From an uncultured Muribaculaceae bacterium (lineage in GTDB: Bacteria > Bacteroidota > Bacteroidia > Bacteroidales > Muribaculaceae), in NCBI GenBank assembly GCA_910584735.1, contig CAJUBM010000025.1, positions 1 through 27,658 on the forward strand: a stretch of DNA of 27,658 bases. The letters are read 5' to 3'. A program made the translations under genes and the position numbers. The notes beneath the pieces are model-generated. The model saw only the letters and a program-made list of their open reading frames with translations. It was not told the DNA's origin and ran no database searches. Position 1 is the stretch's first letter, and each line of letters starts with the position of its first letter. This document shows positions 8,375-15,322 of this stretch, in pieces.

Positions 8375-8830
8375 ATGCGCCAATACCGCCTCCCGAAGAA
8401 ACACCGGCTGTGTTCACAGACGGCCATCGACCACCTTTTCCACAACCCGACTGAAGGTGGAGGTTCGGCATTGGCCTATCCATTGCGCGCCGTATGGGCA
8501 CCCCGCACAGGCGCCCACTGCCACCCACCCGTAAAGTTCCTCATATCCATCCCCAAGAAGCGTCTGCACCACGCCGTTGACCGTGTGCTGATGCGCAGGC
8601 GCGTACGCGAGGCATACCGCCTGCAACGCCCCGTGCTGGTTCCCGAGGACACGGACAAAACCATAGACCTGGCGTTCATATACGTGGCCGACAAACCCGA
8701 AAGCCATACACGGGTGGCATCCGCCGTAAAACGACTTCTAAAAAAAATATTCCCACCCGAAAGCACCGGCCACTCCGATATAAGGAACAACAAGGCGCCT
8801 CAAACCCCGCGACACGATGAAACCCTCTGA
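8375..8830 (+). CDS. rnpA: Ribonuclease P protein component
   Basis: The 151-aa basic protein supports the RNase P RNA in 5' maturation of tRNAs. The N-terminus RLPKKHRLCSQTAIDHLF matches the family start (K-x-x-R-L), and the RNA-binding RNR-type motif is seen as VDRVLMRRRVREAYRLQR near residues 69-86. It is longer than the typical 110-130 aa because of a loop in the first half and a C-terminal tail (PESTGHSDIRNNKAPQTPRHDETL). The last 14 nt overlap yidD. The rnpA-yidD pairing is widespread in bacteria and strengthens both calls. Confidence 0.95.
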   Translation: MRQYRLPKKHRLCSQTAIDHLFHNPTEGGGSALAYPLRAVWAPRTGAHCHPPVKFLISIPKKRLHHAVDRVLMRRRVREAYRLQRPVLVPEDTDKTIDLAFIYVADKPESHTRVASAVKRLLKKIFPPESTGHSDIRNNKAPQTPRHDETL

Positions 8831-9065
8831 GGCCCTCGGCAAAGGCGTAAACTTAATGCTTATAGGGTTGGTGAAATTCTATAAGGGAGCCATCTCGCCG
8901 CTTCTGCCGCCGAGTTGCCGCTACACACCCACCTGCTCGGAATATGCCCTGGAGGCACTGCGCATACATGGCCCGCTACGCGGCTCAATCCTCGCCATCA
9001 AACGAATCCTGCGCTGCCATCCCTGGGGCGGCTCAGGATACGACCCTGTTCCTCCGGCAAAATGA
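8817..9065 (+). CDS. yidD: Membrane protein insertion efficiency factor YidD
   Basis: The 82-aa product shows the full family core: LVKFYKGAISPLLPPSCRYTP, TCSEYALEAL, then KRILRCHPWGGSGYDPVP, with the three conserved Cys. YidD is thought to assist YidC-dependent insertion of inner-membrane proteins through an amphipathic N-terminal helix. The start at 8817 overlaps rnpA; an internal ATG (MLIGLV, residue 14) is a possible alternative, since the family usually begins a few residues before the LVKFYK helix. The stop overlaps the TatD start (ATGA at 9062-9065), which suggests coupled translation. Confidence 0.95.
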   Translation: MKPSEALGKGVNLMLIGLVKFYKGAISPLLPPSCRYTPTCSEYALEALRIHGPLRGSILAIKRILRCHPWGGSGYDPVPPAK

Positions 9066-9622
9066 ACGCACCTCTGAACACACTGTTCACCGACATACAT
9101 GCCCACATGCTTCCCGGCTCTACCGATGCCCCGGAAGGCATACTCGTATCCCTAACCCCCGAAGAGGCCGAACGCGTGTTGTCCCACCCCGACCTGAAAG
9201 GAAAATTCTCAGTAGGCATCCATCCCTGGGACACCGGCCGTCCCGTAGACTGGCCTCGGTTTGAAGAGATGCTGCGCCATCCGGCGGTGATAGCGGTAGG
9301 CGAATGTGGCCTTGACCGCCTCAAGGGAGCCCCTATCGAAGTCCAGGAAGAGATTTTCAGGCGCCAGATACACCTGGCGGAAGCCTTAGGCATGCCCATG
9401 ATACTCCATGTGGTAAAAGCGCTCGACATCCTGCTCAGACTCCGCCGCCGGGAACGCCCCTCGACCGAGTGGGTCCTTCACGGCTTCCGTGGGAACGCCG
9501 CACAGGCCACGCAACTGCTTAACGCGGGCCTAAGTCTCTCCTTAGGCCCGCGTCACAACCCGGAAGTCGCCCGCATCACACCGCCCGGGCGGCTATACCG
9601 CGAGACGGACTCTGCCGTCTGA
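9062..9622 (+). CDS. TatD family metal-dependent hydrolase, short and C-terminally truncated
   Basis: The 186-aa product begins with the metal-binding HxH of TatD enzymes (FTDIHAHM, H13 and H15). It keeps the bridging glutamate (AVGECGLD, E81), the later histidines (MILHVVKA and WVLHGFRG) and the final aspartate (RLYRETDSAV, D183). It stops three codons after that aspartate, where I would expect the final helices; full-length TatD is ~260 aa and Bacteroidota short forms, as I recall, ~200-220 aa. No frameshifted continuation is visible downstream. The ATG at 9062 is chosen over the longer open frame starting inside yidD. A perfect 13-bp hairpin lies inside the gene. The family includes Mg-dependent 3'-5' DNases; activity here is uncertain. 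Confidence 0.85.
   Translation: MNAPLNTLFTDIHAHMLPGSTDAPEGILVSLTPEEAERVLSHPDLKGKFSVGIHPWDTGRPVDWPRFEEMLRHPAVIAVGECGLDRLKGAPIEVQEEIFRRQIHLAEALGMPMILHVVKALDILLRLRRRERPSTEWVLHGFRGNAAQATQLLNAGLSLSLGPRHNPEVARITPPGRLYRETDSAV
9522..9553 (+). other. Perfect 13-bp stem-loop inside the TatD gene
   Basis: ACGCGGGCCTAAG (9522-9534) and its exact reverse complement (9541-9553) flank a 6-nt loop TCTCTC. It encodes NAGLSLSLGPRH, within a conserved stretch of the family. It is GC-rich and would be very stable in RNA. No T-run follows. Confidence 0.85.
9603..9620. other. Small hairpin at the end of the TatD gene
   Basis: AGACGG and CCGTCT form a 6-bp stem with a 6-nt loop covering the last codons before the TatD stop. 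It could serve as a weak transcript-end structure between the convergent TatD and nuclease genes. No T-run follows on either strand, so a terminator call is weak. Confidence 0.4.
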
Positions 9623-9658
9623 CACCGCTATCCGGCTAAAGCGATGTGACACCCGGAC

Positions 9659-10480
9659 TTAAAAATCTGACGGATTCTTACGGTGCGTATATCCGGGGTC
9701 ATAGATGGAATTCAATATGTGGGCCAGCCTACGGCCACCCAATACAAGCTGCTCCTCTATCACCGGCGCCCACCGTGCCACCTGGTTATAGCTGAGGCTG
9801 CTTCCATCGGGGGTTTCATCGTAGACACGGGCCGCCACCTCCTGTGTGCGCCGCGCCCAGTCATCGAGATTGCCGCCTACGGCCACAACACCTTCGGCAT
9901 CATCCATACGGTCAATCTGCTGCTGCCATTCGGTATAGCTCCAACGGTGGGCCGACTCCAACAGATTTGAATCCCAGATAGAATGTAGGTTGGTATCGCG
10001 TCCGAAATAGCGCACCTTCACACGGTTCCCTCCCAGGTCCGTGGCGTGTCCCATATGCATGGGCTGATGCATGTCCCCCACAAGGTGTACCAGCATCTTC
10101 ATGGCAAGCGCCTGCTCCTCATGCGACTTCGCCGGATCGGACAGTACACCGATATTGTAGCGCACAGCCGTAACCACATCCCCGTCGGGAGCCTGCGGCT
10201 GGGTAAGATAGGTCTTGTCAGCATCCACGTTCTTGTAATGCCAGGTCTTGGAATAGGCATATTCCGGCGTATGGCTGGCATTGTCGAGCCAGTTGGCCCA
10301 GTACACCGGGCTCATCCCGTCCAACACACGCCCTACGGCTTCGGCCGTGACCTCTGTGAGATGCTGCTCGGCAATATAGGCCGTCACGTCATGCCCCTTC
10401 TGTCCCCATGCGAAACCATAGAGAGCCGTACACAGCGCCGCCGATGCAAATACGGCGCGCCTGATAACACATCCAATCAT
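9659..10480 (-). CDS. S1/P1 family nuclease, secreted
   Basis: The 273-aa product has a signal peptide ending YGFA before WGQKGHD, so the mature protein would start with the tryptophan whose N-terminus binds zinc in P1 nuclease. The trinuclear zinc ligands are in order: W25, H30, D66 (LDNASH), H81 (TWHYKN), H132 and D136 (VHLVGDMHQPMH), H142, and H166/D170 (NLHSIWD), followed by a helical C-terminus. The expected role is periplasmic or secreted cleavage of single-stranded nucleic acid, probably nucleotide scavenging. It converges on the TatD gene with a 36-nt gap and has its own promoter overlapping that of the divergent tRNA. Confidence 0.93.
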   Translation of the reverse strand: MIGCVIRRAVFASAALCTALYGFAWGQKGHDVTAYIAEQHLTEVTAEAVGRVLDGMSPVYWANWLDNASHTPEYAYSKTWHYKNVDADKTYLTQPQAPDGDVVTAVRYNIGVLSDPAKSHEEQALAMKMLVHLVGDMHQPMHMGHATDLGGNRVKVRYFGRDTNLHSIWDSNLLESAHRWSYTEWQQQIDRMDDAEGVVAVGGNLDDWARRTQEVAARVYDETPDGSSLSYNQVARWAPVIEEQLVLGGRRLAHILNSIYDPGYTHRKNPSDF

Positions 10481-10507
10481 AAATCCTTATTTTTATTCGT
10501 TGCGATG

Positions 10508-10538
10508 CAAAGATAACTTTTTTTGTGCAATTCAGAAA
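10508..10538 (-). promoter_or_regulatory. Promoter of the S1/P1 nuclease gene
   Basis: On the minus strand TATCTTTG (10515 to 10508) matches TAnnTTTG, with a TTTC -33-like element 19 nt upstream. The predicted leader is about 20 nt. It interleaves with the tRNA promoter on the other strand. Confidence 0.6.
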
Positions 10539-10553
10539 AAAGTATTACCTTTG
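10522..10553 (+). promoter_or_regulatory. Promoter of tRNA-Pro
   Basis: TTTG (10522-10525), 20 nt, then TACCTTTG (10546-10553): an exact match to both Bacteroidota promoter boxes at the right spacing. The tRNA begins 55 nt downstream, leaving a 5' leader for RNase P. Confidence 0.75.
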
Positions 10554-10607
10554 TGCGCTCATTCAACAGGGCGTCCGCTCGTGCCGGATGCCGCTGCATG
10601 AAGCCTT

Positions 10608-10681
10608 CGGGGTGTAGCACAGTTGGTTAGCGCGCCACGTTCGGGACGTGGAGGTCGGAAGTTCGAGTCTTCTCACCCCGA
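10608..10681 (+). tRNA. tRNA-Pro(CGG)
   Basis: 74 nt with a 7-bp acceptor stem CGGGGTG/CACCCCG typical of proline tRNAs. The anticodon stem is CCACG/CGTGG around loop TTCGGGA, giving anticodon CGG for codon CCG. The T-arm is GGAAG-TTCGAGT-CTTCT with one G-U pair. Variable loop is 5 nt, discriminator is A and CCA is not encoded. The D-stem GCAC/GCGC carries one A-C mismatch. It is followed at once by a strong terminator. Confidence 0.95.
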
Positions 10682-10694
10682 CCCTTTAAGGGTC

Positions 10695-10738
10695 AGCAGT
10701 CTGTAAATATCCGAATTTGCAGACTGCTCTTGTTTTTT
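10695..10738 (+). terminator. Rho-independent terminator after tRNA-Pro
   Basis: AGCAGTCTGTAAAT (10695-10708) pairs with ATTTGCAGACTGCT (10715-10728) over 14 bp with a single U-G wobble and a 6-nt loop. CTTGTTTTTT follows. It lies between the tRNA and the AraC-type gene, only 8 nt before that gene's ATG, so it could also limit read-through into it. Confidence 0.9.
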
Positions 10739-10746
10739 ATATACGC

Positions 10747-11769
10747 ATGGAACCACACTTCATCTATTTCATCTACGGGCTGTGCTGTATGTTCTATGCC
10801 CTTATGGCATGGTTCTTCTGGCGCAAACGGGGCGAGAGACTTTCAAGGCTCGTTATGGCGCTGATGATTCTTATAGGCATACAGTGCATCAAAGACGTAT
10901 TCTTCCTTTCGCATGCGGTATATAGCTCGGAGAAATCGTGGGCAATCATGACCTCCACCGATATGGTCTCCGTCCCGTTCTACGCCTTCATACTGACCGA
11001 ACTATGCTGCCCCGGGAAACTCACCGGCAGGTCGGCCCTGCTCCAACTCGCCCCTTTCGTGGCGCTGCCGACACTATTCATAACCCTGGATAATGAGATA
11101 TTCTATGACATAGAGGTAGTCTGGACCGCTGTCTACGGCGGCAGTTATGCCGTATGGACCATATTCGCGATAAAGCGCTACAACCGCCGGCTGAAACAGC
11201 GATTCTCTTACGAGGACAACATCAACCTCGACTGGCTAAAATCCATCCTTGTATTTTTCTTCGCCCTCCTGAGCATCTGGATCGCCGACTGCCTGTATAT
11301 CAACCTTGAAGCAGTCTATCTGCTTGTATCAATGGCAATGTGGATGTTCCTATGCTATTTCATCTACAGGCATGAATCTGTGATAAGCGAGCTGGTTGTC
11401 ACATTCCCCGACAAGGATTCCTCACAGGAGGAAGAATCAATCCTGTCGGTAAAAATAAGACGGCTCTTTGACGAAGAAGAGGTGTTCCTTAACCCTAATC
11501 TCAAATTGTCGGACATAGCGGCCATGACCGGGAGCAACCGCACGTATATCAGCCGTTTCTTCAACAACCAGCAGAACACTACGTTTTTCGACTTCGTAAA
11601 CGGCTACCGCGTTAATTACGCCAAAACACTGCTGGCAGAATCGGACGAGAAGATGTATGTGATTGCCGAAAAGGCCGGATTCAACTCGCGCCAGTCCTTC
11701 CACCGGGTGTTTTCAAAAATATCAGGCATGACACCCGAGCAATTCCGAACCTCAAAGCCAAAAGACTGA
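10747..11769 (+). CDS. Membrane-anchored AraC-type transcriptional regulator
   Basis: The 340-aa product has about six or seven hydrophobic segments in residues 1-215 (FIYFIYGLCCMFYALMAWFFW, LVMALMILIGIQCI, SILVFFFALLSIWIADCLYI, VYLLVSMAMWMFLCYFIY). A cytoplasmic linker and a C-terminal double helix-turn-helix domain follow in the last ~110 residues (LKLSDIAAMTGSNRTYISRFF; MYVIAEKAGFNSRQSFHRVF; GMTPEQFR). It is likely a membrane sensor that binds DNA directly; the ligand is unknown. The ATG at 10747 is chosen over an upstream in-frame TTG, which lies inside the terminator stem. No own promoter is evident, so expression may depend on read-through from the tRNA unit. The downstream exported proteins are candidate targets by position only. 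Confidence 0.88.
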   Translation: MEPHFIYFIYGLCCMFYALMAWFFWRKRGERLSRLVMALMILIGIQCIKDVFFLSHAVYSSEKSWAIMTSTDMVSVPFYAFILTELCCPGKLTGRSALLQLAPFVALPTLFITLDNEIFYDIEVVWTAVYGGSYAVWTIFAIKRYNRRLKQRFSYEDNINLDWLKSILVFFFALLSIWIADCLYINLEAVYLLVSMAMWMFLCYFIYRHESVISELVVTFPDKDSSQEEESILSVKIRRLFDEEEVFLNPNLKLSDIAAMTGSNRTYISRFFNNQQNTTFFDFVNGYRVNYAKTLLAESDEKMYVIAEKAGFNSRQSFHRVFSKISGMTPEQFRTSKPKD

Positions 11770-11806
11770 AAATCAACCATCCGGATTTTCTGTTACACTA
11801 TTTTTA

Positions 11807-11837
11807 CGCAATGTGACTACCACGTTTATCCATTGCG
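11807..11837. promoter_or_regulatory. Inverted repeat CGCAATG-N17-CATTGCG, possible operator
   Basis: Perfect 7-bp inverted arms lie in the 196-nt gap between the AraC-type gene and the lipoprotein gene, about 130 nt before the latter's ATG. The position suits a regulator site, but no factor is known and no second copy was found. A near-match -7 element (CATTTTTG, 11883-11890) lies downstream without a proper -33 box. Confidence 0.3.
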
Positions 11838-11965
11838 ACACACTATCTAGCGTTTGTTAACGCACCGACCGGGGAATTATATCATTTTTGCGCCGAGGCA
11901 ACATAGTGCCGCGCCTCATACGCCACGGGCAGCAACTTTAACCTTTAATAAATAATATCCCCTAC

Positions 11966-12382
11966 ATGAAAACTATTTTCAAAATGGTGGCTCTCATAGC
12001 CATCCTCCTACCGATCCTTACCGGATGTTCAGGCAAATCTGAAAGCAATTCGGCAGACAACGCATCCCCCGGAAAATCAGAAACCGTAGCCAAGTCGCTC
12101 GAGATGGAGCGTATCAAATCCTATACCGAAAGTGACGGCTCGGATCTGACATCGGCCGATTACGACTTCCTTCTGGGGCAACTCGAAATTCTCGTTGACA
12201 AGACCAAGGACATGACACCCGAGCAGCGCAAAGACTGGGCCGCCAACCTCACGCAGGACGAACAAGGCGCCCTTATAGTCATAGGCTTCGCCCTGGCCGG
12301 AGCCGAGAAGCAGGGTAAGCTGTCGGAAAAACAGACAAGATTCTTCAAGGAACTTGAACAACGGAGCAAAGAGACAAAATGA
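11966..12382 (+). CDS. Small lipoprotein of unknown function
   Basis: The 138-aa product has a lipoprotein signal peptide (MKTIFKMVALIAILLPILTGC) with lipobox LTGC and the lipidated cysteine at residue 21. A Ser/Asn/Lys linker follows, then a mostly helical, charged domain (residues ~45-138, LEMERIKSYTESDGSDLTSADYDFLLGQLEILVDKTKDMTPEQ). I do not recognise the domain. Its stop overlaps the start of the 878-aa exported protein (ATGA at 12379-12382), so the two are probably made together and may form a surface or periplasmic pair. Confidence 0.8.
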   Translation: MKTIFKMVALIAILLPILTGCSGKSESNSADNASPGKSETVAKSLEMERIKSYTESDGSDLTSADYDFLLGQLEILVDKTKDMTPEQRKDWAANLTQDEQGALIVIGFALAGAEKQGKLSEKQTRFFKELEQRSKETK

Positions 12383-15015
12383 AAATCACACGACTACTTA
12401 TGTCGGCAGCATCCGCCATGGTGCTGTCGGCTTTCATCATACCCCTCCAAGCTGACGCCCAGTTCCTCAAAAAGCTCTCCAAGGAGCTTAAAAAAGTAAA
12501 CGACGGCATAGAGAAAGTAGACCAACTGAAGAAAGACGCCAAGAAAAAACTGGGTCTTGACAAATCCACGGAGGAGAACACCCCGAAACAAGCGGGCAAT
12601 GCACCGGCATCCGGTTCCTCCGATGCGGTGGCCGGCGAAAGCAAGACGCCTCGGAAGAAAGCATCATACAACTGGCGCGACAAGGTTCCAACCCCATATC
12701 TCACACCGCAGACCCGCTTCCTCCACAAGAAGGTAAACTACGACCACCTCCCACAGGTCAGCGAGGGGATATTCTACATCCAGGAATATAACCGCAGCAT
12801 AGGTTATGCGGCGTACTTCGGATTCTGGACCGTTGACGGCCGGTGTCTGTTCCCGGCCATATACGAGTCTTTCACAAAGGAATACCCACGGTTCGACTCA
12901 GGGGCATGCGTGGTCAAGGCCACCGGCACGAAACGTCACTCCCCGGTGATTCTCTACGCCGATGGCACCACACGGTCGCTCTCGCACGAGTGGGCCGATA
13001 TGACCCAGTTCCACAACGGGGTGGCCATGGTGCGGGAGACAAGGGATATGCGCACGAACAACCTCTTCTACATCAACACCAAGGGAGAGAAAATCTGGCC
13101 GCACCTGGCCGAGAACAATACCCGATCGGGAATCGTGGTAGTGATGCGCCCACTGAGTGACGGCCTGCGTGCCTACTACAGCAACCCCGACCGCGCCTGG
13201 GGCTACCTGAACCCGGACGGGTCGATAGCCATCCCCCCGCAGTTCGCCGAGGTACGCGACTTTGCAAACGGCTACGCCCTTGTGTTCATAAAGACCTCCT
13301 CGGGTACCAAGCCGGTCTTTATCGACAAACAGGGTAAGACGGTGGTAGAGGTACCTGCCAACCTCACCACCATGCAGTATGCCTCGCACGTGAGCGATAT
13401 TTCCGACGGATATTTCCTAATCAACGCACGGGGCGATAACCCCGCCACATTCTACAACCTCCAGGGCGAGGCCGTCAAGAGCTATCCCGCAGCCTCGGGA
13501 TTCGCCGATGGCACTGCCTTCGTGCTGAATGAAAAATACGGCGAACAGGTATATACCATAAACCGCGATTTCGACATCGTGGGATGGTGGCCTTTCAAGA
13601 CAACCCACGCCGGATTCCCCGGCGATGAGATTAAATTCAACACCGTACCCTACTATACCTACGACCTGGCCATCACAATAAACACCGCCGGAGACCCGGT
13701 GATGTATGTGCCTCACGGCGTCTTCTCCAACGACCGCCTCGGCCAGTTCTCCCCGGACGGCTACGCCTCGGCCCAGTCAGAGTTCGCCGACCCGGCCGAC
13801 CCTGACCGTAAACTCCTCTATAAAGGATATGTCGACACCGAAGGGCGCTACCGCGTGGTATTTTCAGATGAACCTGAAGCCGGAGGGCCGTTCGACGGCA
13901 ACCTGCCAGGCCCCTGGCCGATAAATCCCCCTCTCCCCCCGGGGCCGCTGCCTCCCTTTCCGCTGCCCCCGGTCGACACCATACCCATCGGCCCCACAGG
14001 GGGAGGTGAGGCATCGGTGTGTTACCGCGTGAACGTCACGGCCTCCCCGGCAGAAGGCGGCTCGGTATTCGGCTCGGGAGAATATGCCTACGGCGACACC
14101 GTGCGCGTCACCGGCACACCAGCCGAGGGCTACCGCATCTCCTACATAGAGTGCAGCCGTCCGTGGTCTGTCACCGACACTTTCAATAAGTTCACGGTAC
14201 GCGGCGACATGGATATAACCTGCTATTTCACGAAGAAAGACACCACCGAGACCATCGGCAACGGCATCATGGAGGGGAAATTGCCGGAATACGGACTCCC
14301 TGTCTACCTGCAACTCGGCGCCTCTTCGGAGAACAAATATGCCGAGCCTACCCAGGGCTTTCTCGCGATAATGGTCGACGATGCCACTCCGTTCACAGCC
14401 TCATCAGACAAAGCCTCGGCGTCCATAAACATATTCTTCGTGCCGATGAATGTGCGCGGCCTGCAACATGAAGGCAACAAGCGGTACATGCGCCTTGACG
14501 GAGGTATCATGAAATATTCAAACTTCTCTTTCAGCGATGATACAGGCTGGGGGATAATCAACAATCCGCTGCTGTCGCTGATGATAGCCTTCGATGGCGC
14601 CGACCAGGGAGAGCTTATGCCCGGTTCGTATCGCGTGGAGATAGCAGAAGGGAGCCCTGAGGAAGGACATATGAAACTCGGCTCCATGCAGCGCTTCTCG
14701 GCCAAGCATGGATGGATCAGCGCAGATGACGCCTCTTTCCAACAACCGCTGGGTGGCTTCTTCATAAAACGTGTCGACAAAGGGCTCGGAGCAGATTTTC
14801 TCAAAGGCCTGGAACTGAAAAACGCCGGCAAACGAGCCATACAATGGGAACCCGGCGAACAGTTCTACGGAGGCAATCCCTCATCGATGGCCAAGTTCGC
14901 CGCCGCCCTCGGCGAGATGTTCCGGAAGGCGGTGGCCGGCACACCGCTGAGCGACTACGACATGCAGCAGTTCTCATCCGACCTTGACAACCATCTCTTT
15001 AAAATGAAGCCCTGA
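12379..15015 (+). CDS. Large exported protein: WG-like repeats, proline linker, InlB-type repeat, unknown C-terminal domain
   Basis: The 878-aa product has a signal peptide (TRLLMSAASAMVLSAFIIPLQADA), then a Lys-rich helical stretch (residues 28-65). Residues ~115-400 contain WG-type repeat units (FGFWTVDGRCLFPAIYESF, WGYLNPDGSIAIPPQFAEV, PVFIDKQGKTVVEVP, FYNLQGEAVKSYPA). Residues ~508-540 are a Pro-rich linker (LPPGPLPPFPLPPVDTIPIGP). Residues ~547-621 match the divergent InlB B-repeat type (VTASPAEGGSVFGSGEYAYG). The last ~250 residues form a domain I do not recognise. The function is unknown; the repeats suggest a surface or periplasmic binding role. The final codons and stop are duplicated in tandem, and a repeat-borne terminator follows. 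Confidence 0.85.
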   Translation: MKITRLLMSAASAMVLSAFIIPLQADAQFLKKLSKELKKVNDGIEKVDQLKKDAKKKLGLDKSTEENTPKQAGNAPASGSSDAVAGESKTPRKKASYNWRDKVPTPYLTPQTRFLHKKVNYDHLPQVSEGIFYIQEYNRSIGYAAYFGFWTVDGRCLFPAIYESFTKEYPRFDSGACVVKATGTKRHSPVILYADGTTRSLSHEWADMTQFHNGVAMVRETRDMRTNNLFYINTKGEKIWPHLAENNTRSGIVVVMRPLSDGLRAYYSNPDRAWGYLNPDGSIAIPPQFAEVRDFANGYALVFIKTSSGTKPVFIDKQGKTVVEVPANLTTMQYASHVSDISDGYFLINARGDNPATFYNLQGEAVKSYPAASGFADGTAFVLNEKYGEQVYTINRDFDIVGWWPFKTTHAGFPGDEIKFNTVPYYTYDLAITINTAGDPVMYVPHGVFSNDRLGQFSPDGYASAQSEFADPADPDRKLLYKGYVDTEGRYRVVFSDEPEAGGPFDGNLPGPWPINPPLPPGPLPPFPLPPVDTIPIGPTGGGEASVCYRVNVTASPAEGGSVFGSGEYAYGDTVRVTGTPAEGYRISYIECSRPWSVTDTFNKFTVRGDMDITCYFTKKDTTETIGNGIMEGKLPEYGLPVYLQLGASSENKYAEPTQGFLAIMVDDATPFTASSDKASASINIFFVPMNVRGLQHEGNKRYMRLDGGIMKYSNFSFSDDTGWGIINNPLLSLMIAFDGADQGELMPGSYRVEIAEGSPEEGHMKLGSMQRFSAKHGWISADDASFQQPLGGFFIKRVDKGLGADFLKGLELKNAGKRAIQWEPGEQFYGGNPSSMAKFAAALGEMFRKAVAGTPLSDYDMQQFSSDLDNHLFKMKP

Positions 15016-15032
15016 CAAAATGAAGCCCTGAA
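15001..15032 (+). repeat. 16-bp tandem duplication spanning the stop codon
   Basis: AAAATGAAGCCCTGAC is followed directly by AAAATGAAGCCCTGAA. The first copy encodes the last residues (KMKP) and the TGA stop of the 878-aa protein; the second is outside the coding sequence. This looks like replication slippage. Confidence 0.85.
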
Positions 15033-15054
15033 CCTCGTTCTATCTCACGTTAAT

Positions 15055-15139
15055 GGCAGTGTGTCAAAATTCATCTTTTTGACACACTGCTTCTGTTATA
15101 TAACACTTTTGGCAATGGTAACTTTATAGTGGCGCCGGA
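15055..15139 (+). repeat. Dispersed ~85-bp element, copy B
   Basis: This is the inverted counterpart of 37-122, with the same hairpin, the same AACACTTTT spacer and the same ACTTTATAGTGGCGCCGGA end. It lacks the GC-rich extension seen at both window ends. It sits just after the stop of the 878-aa gene, as expected for an element that supplies a terminator. Confidence 0.85.
15056..15090 (+). terminator. Terminator hairpin within repeat copy B
   Basis: GCAGTGTGTCAAAA (15056-15069) pairs perfectly with 15077-15090 over 14 bp, with a 7-nt loop. A weak T-rich tail (TTCTGTT) follows. It ends the lipoprotein/878-aa transcript. Confidence 0.65.
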
Positions 15140-15254
15140 TAATGTTTTCCGTTGGAAGATTGGTGTCTCAGAATTTTGACACATTTACATCAACACATAC
15201 ACGCGAATCCATTGTGGCATTTTTCCAATACAGCGAAACAAAAACACGCAAAAA

Positions 15255-15286
15255 GTTGGATATTACCCACACTTTACATACTTTTG
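15255..15286 (+). promoter_or_regulatory. Promoter of the alternating-repeat exported protein gene
   Basis: GTTG (15255-15258), 20 nt, then TACTTTTG (15279-15286), a full match to TAnnTTTG. The start codon is about 37 nt downstream of the -7 box. Confidence 0.65.
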
Positions 15287-15322
15287 CAAAACAATGGATT
15301 TATTAACGCCTAACACGAAACT

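Noticed and set aside
8915..9061. Longer start of the TatD gene inside yidD
   Set aside because: The added residues do not look like TatD; the ATGA overlap at 9062 and the immediate HxH motif support the shorter form.
10717..10746. Upstream TTG start for the AraC-type gene
   Set aside because: It lies within the stem of the tRNA terminator; the ATG at 10747 gives a normal membrane-protein start.
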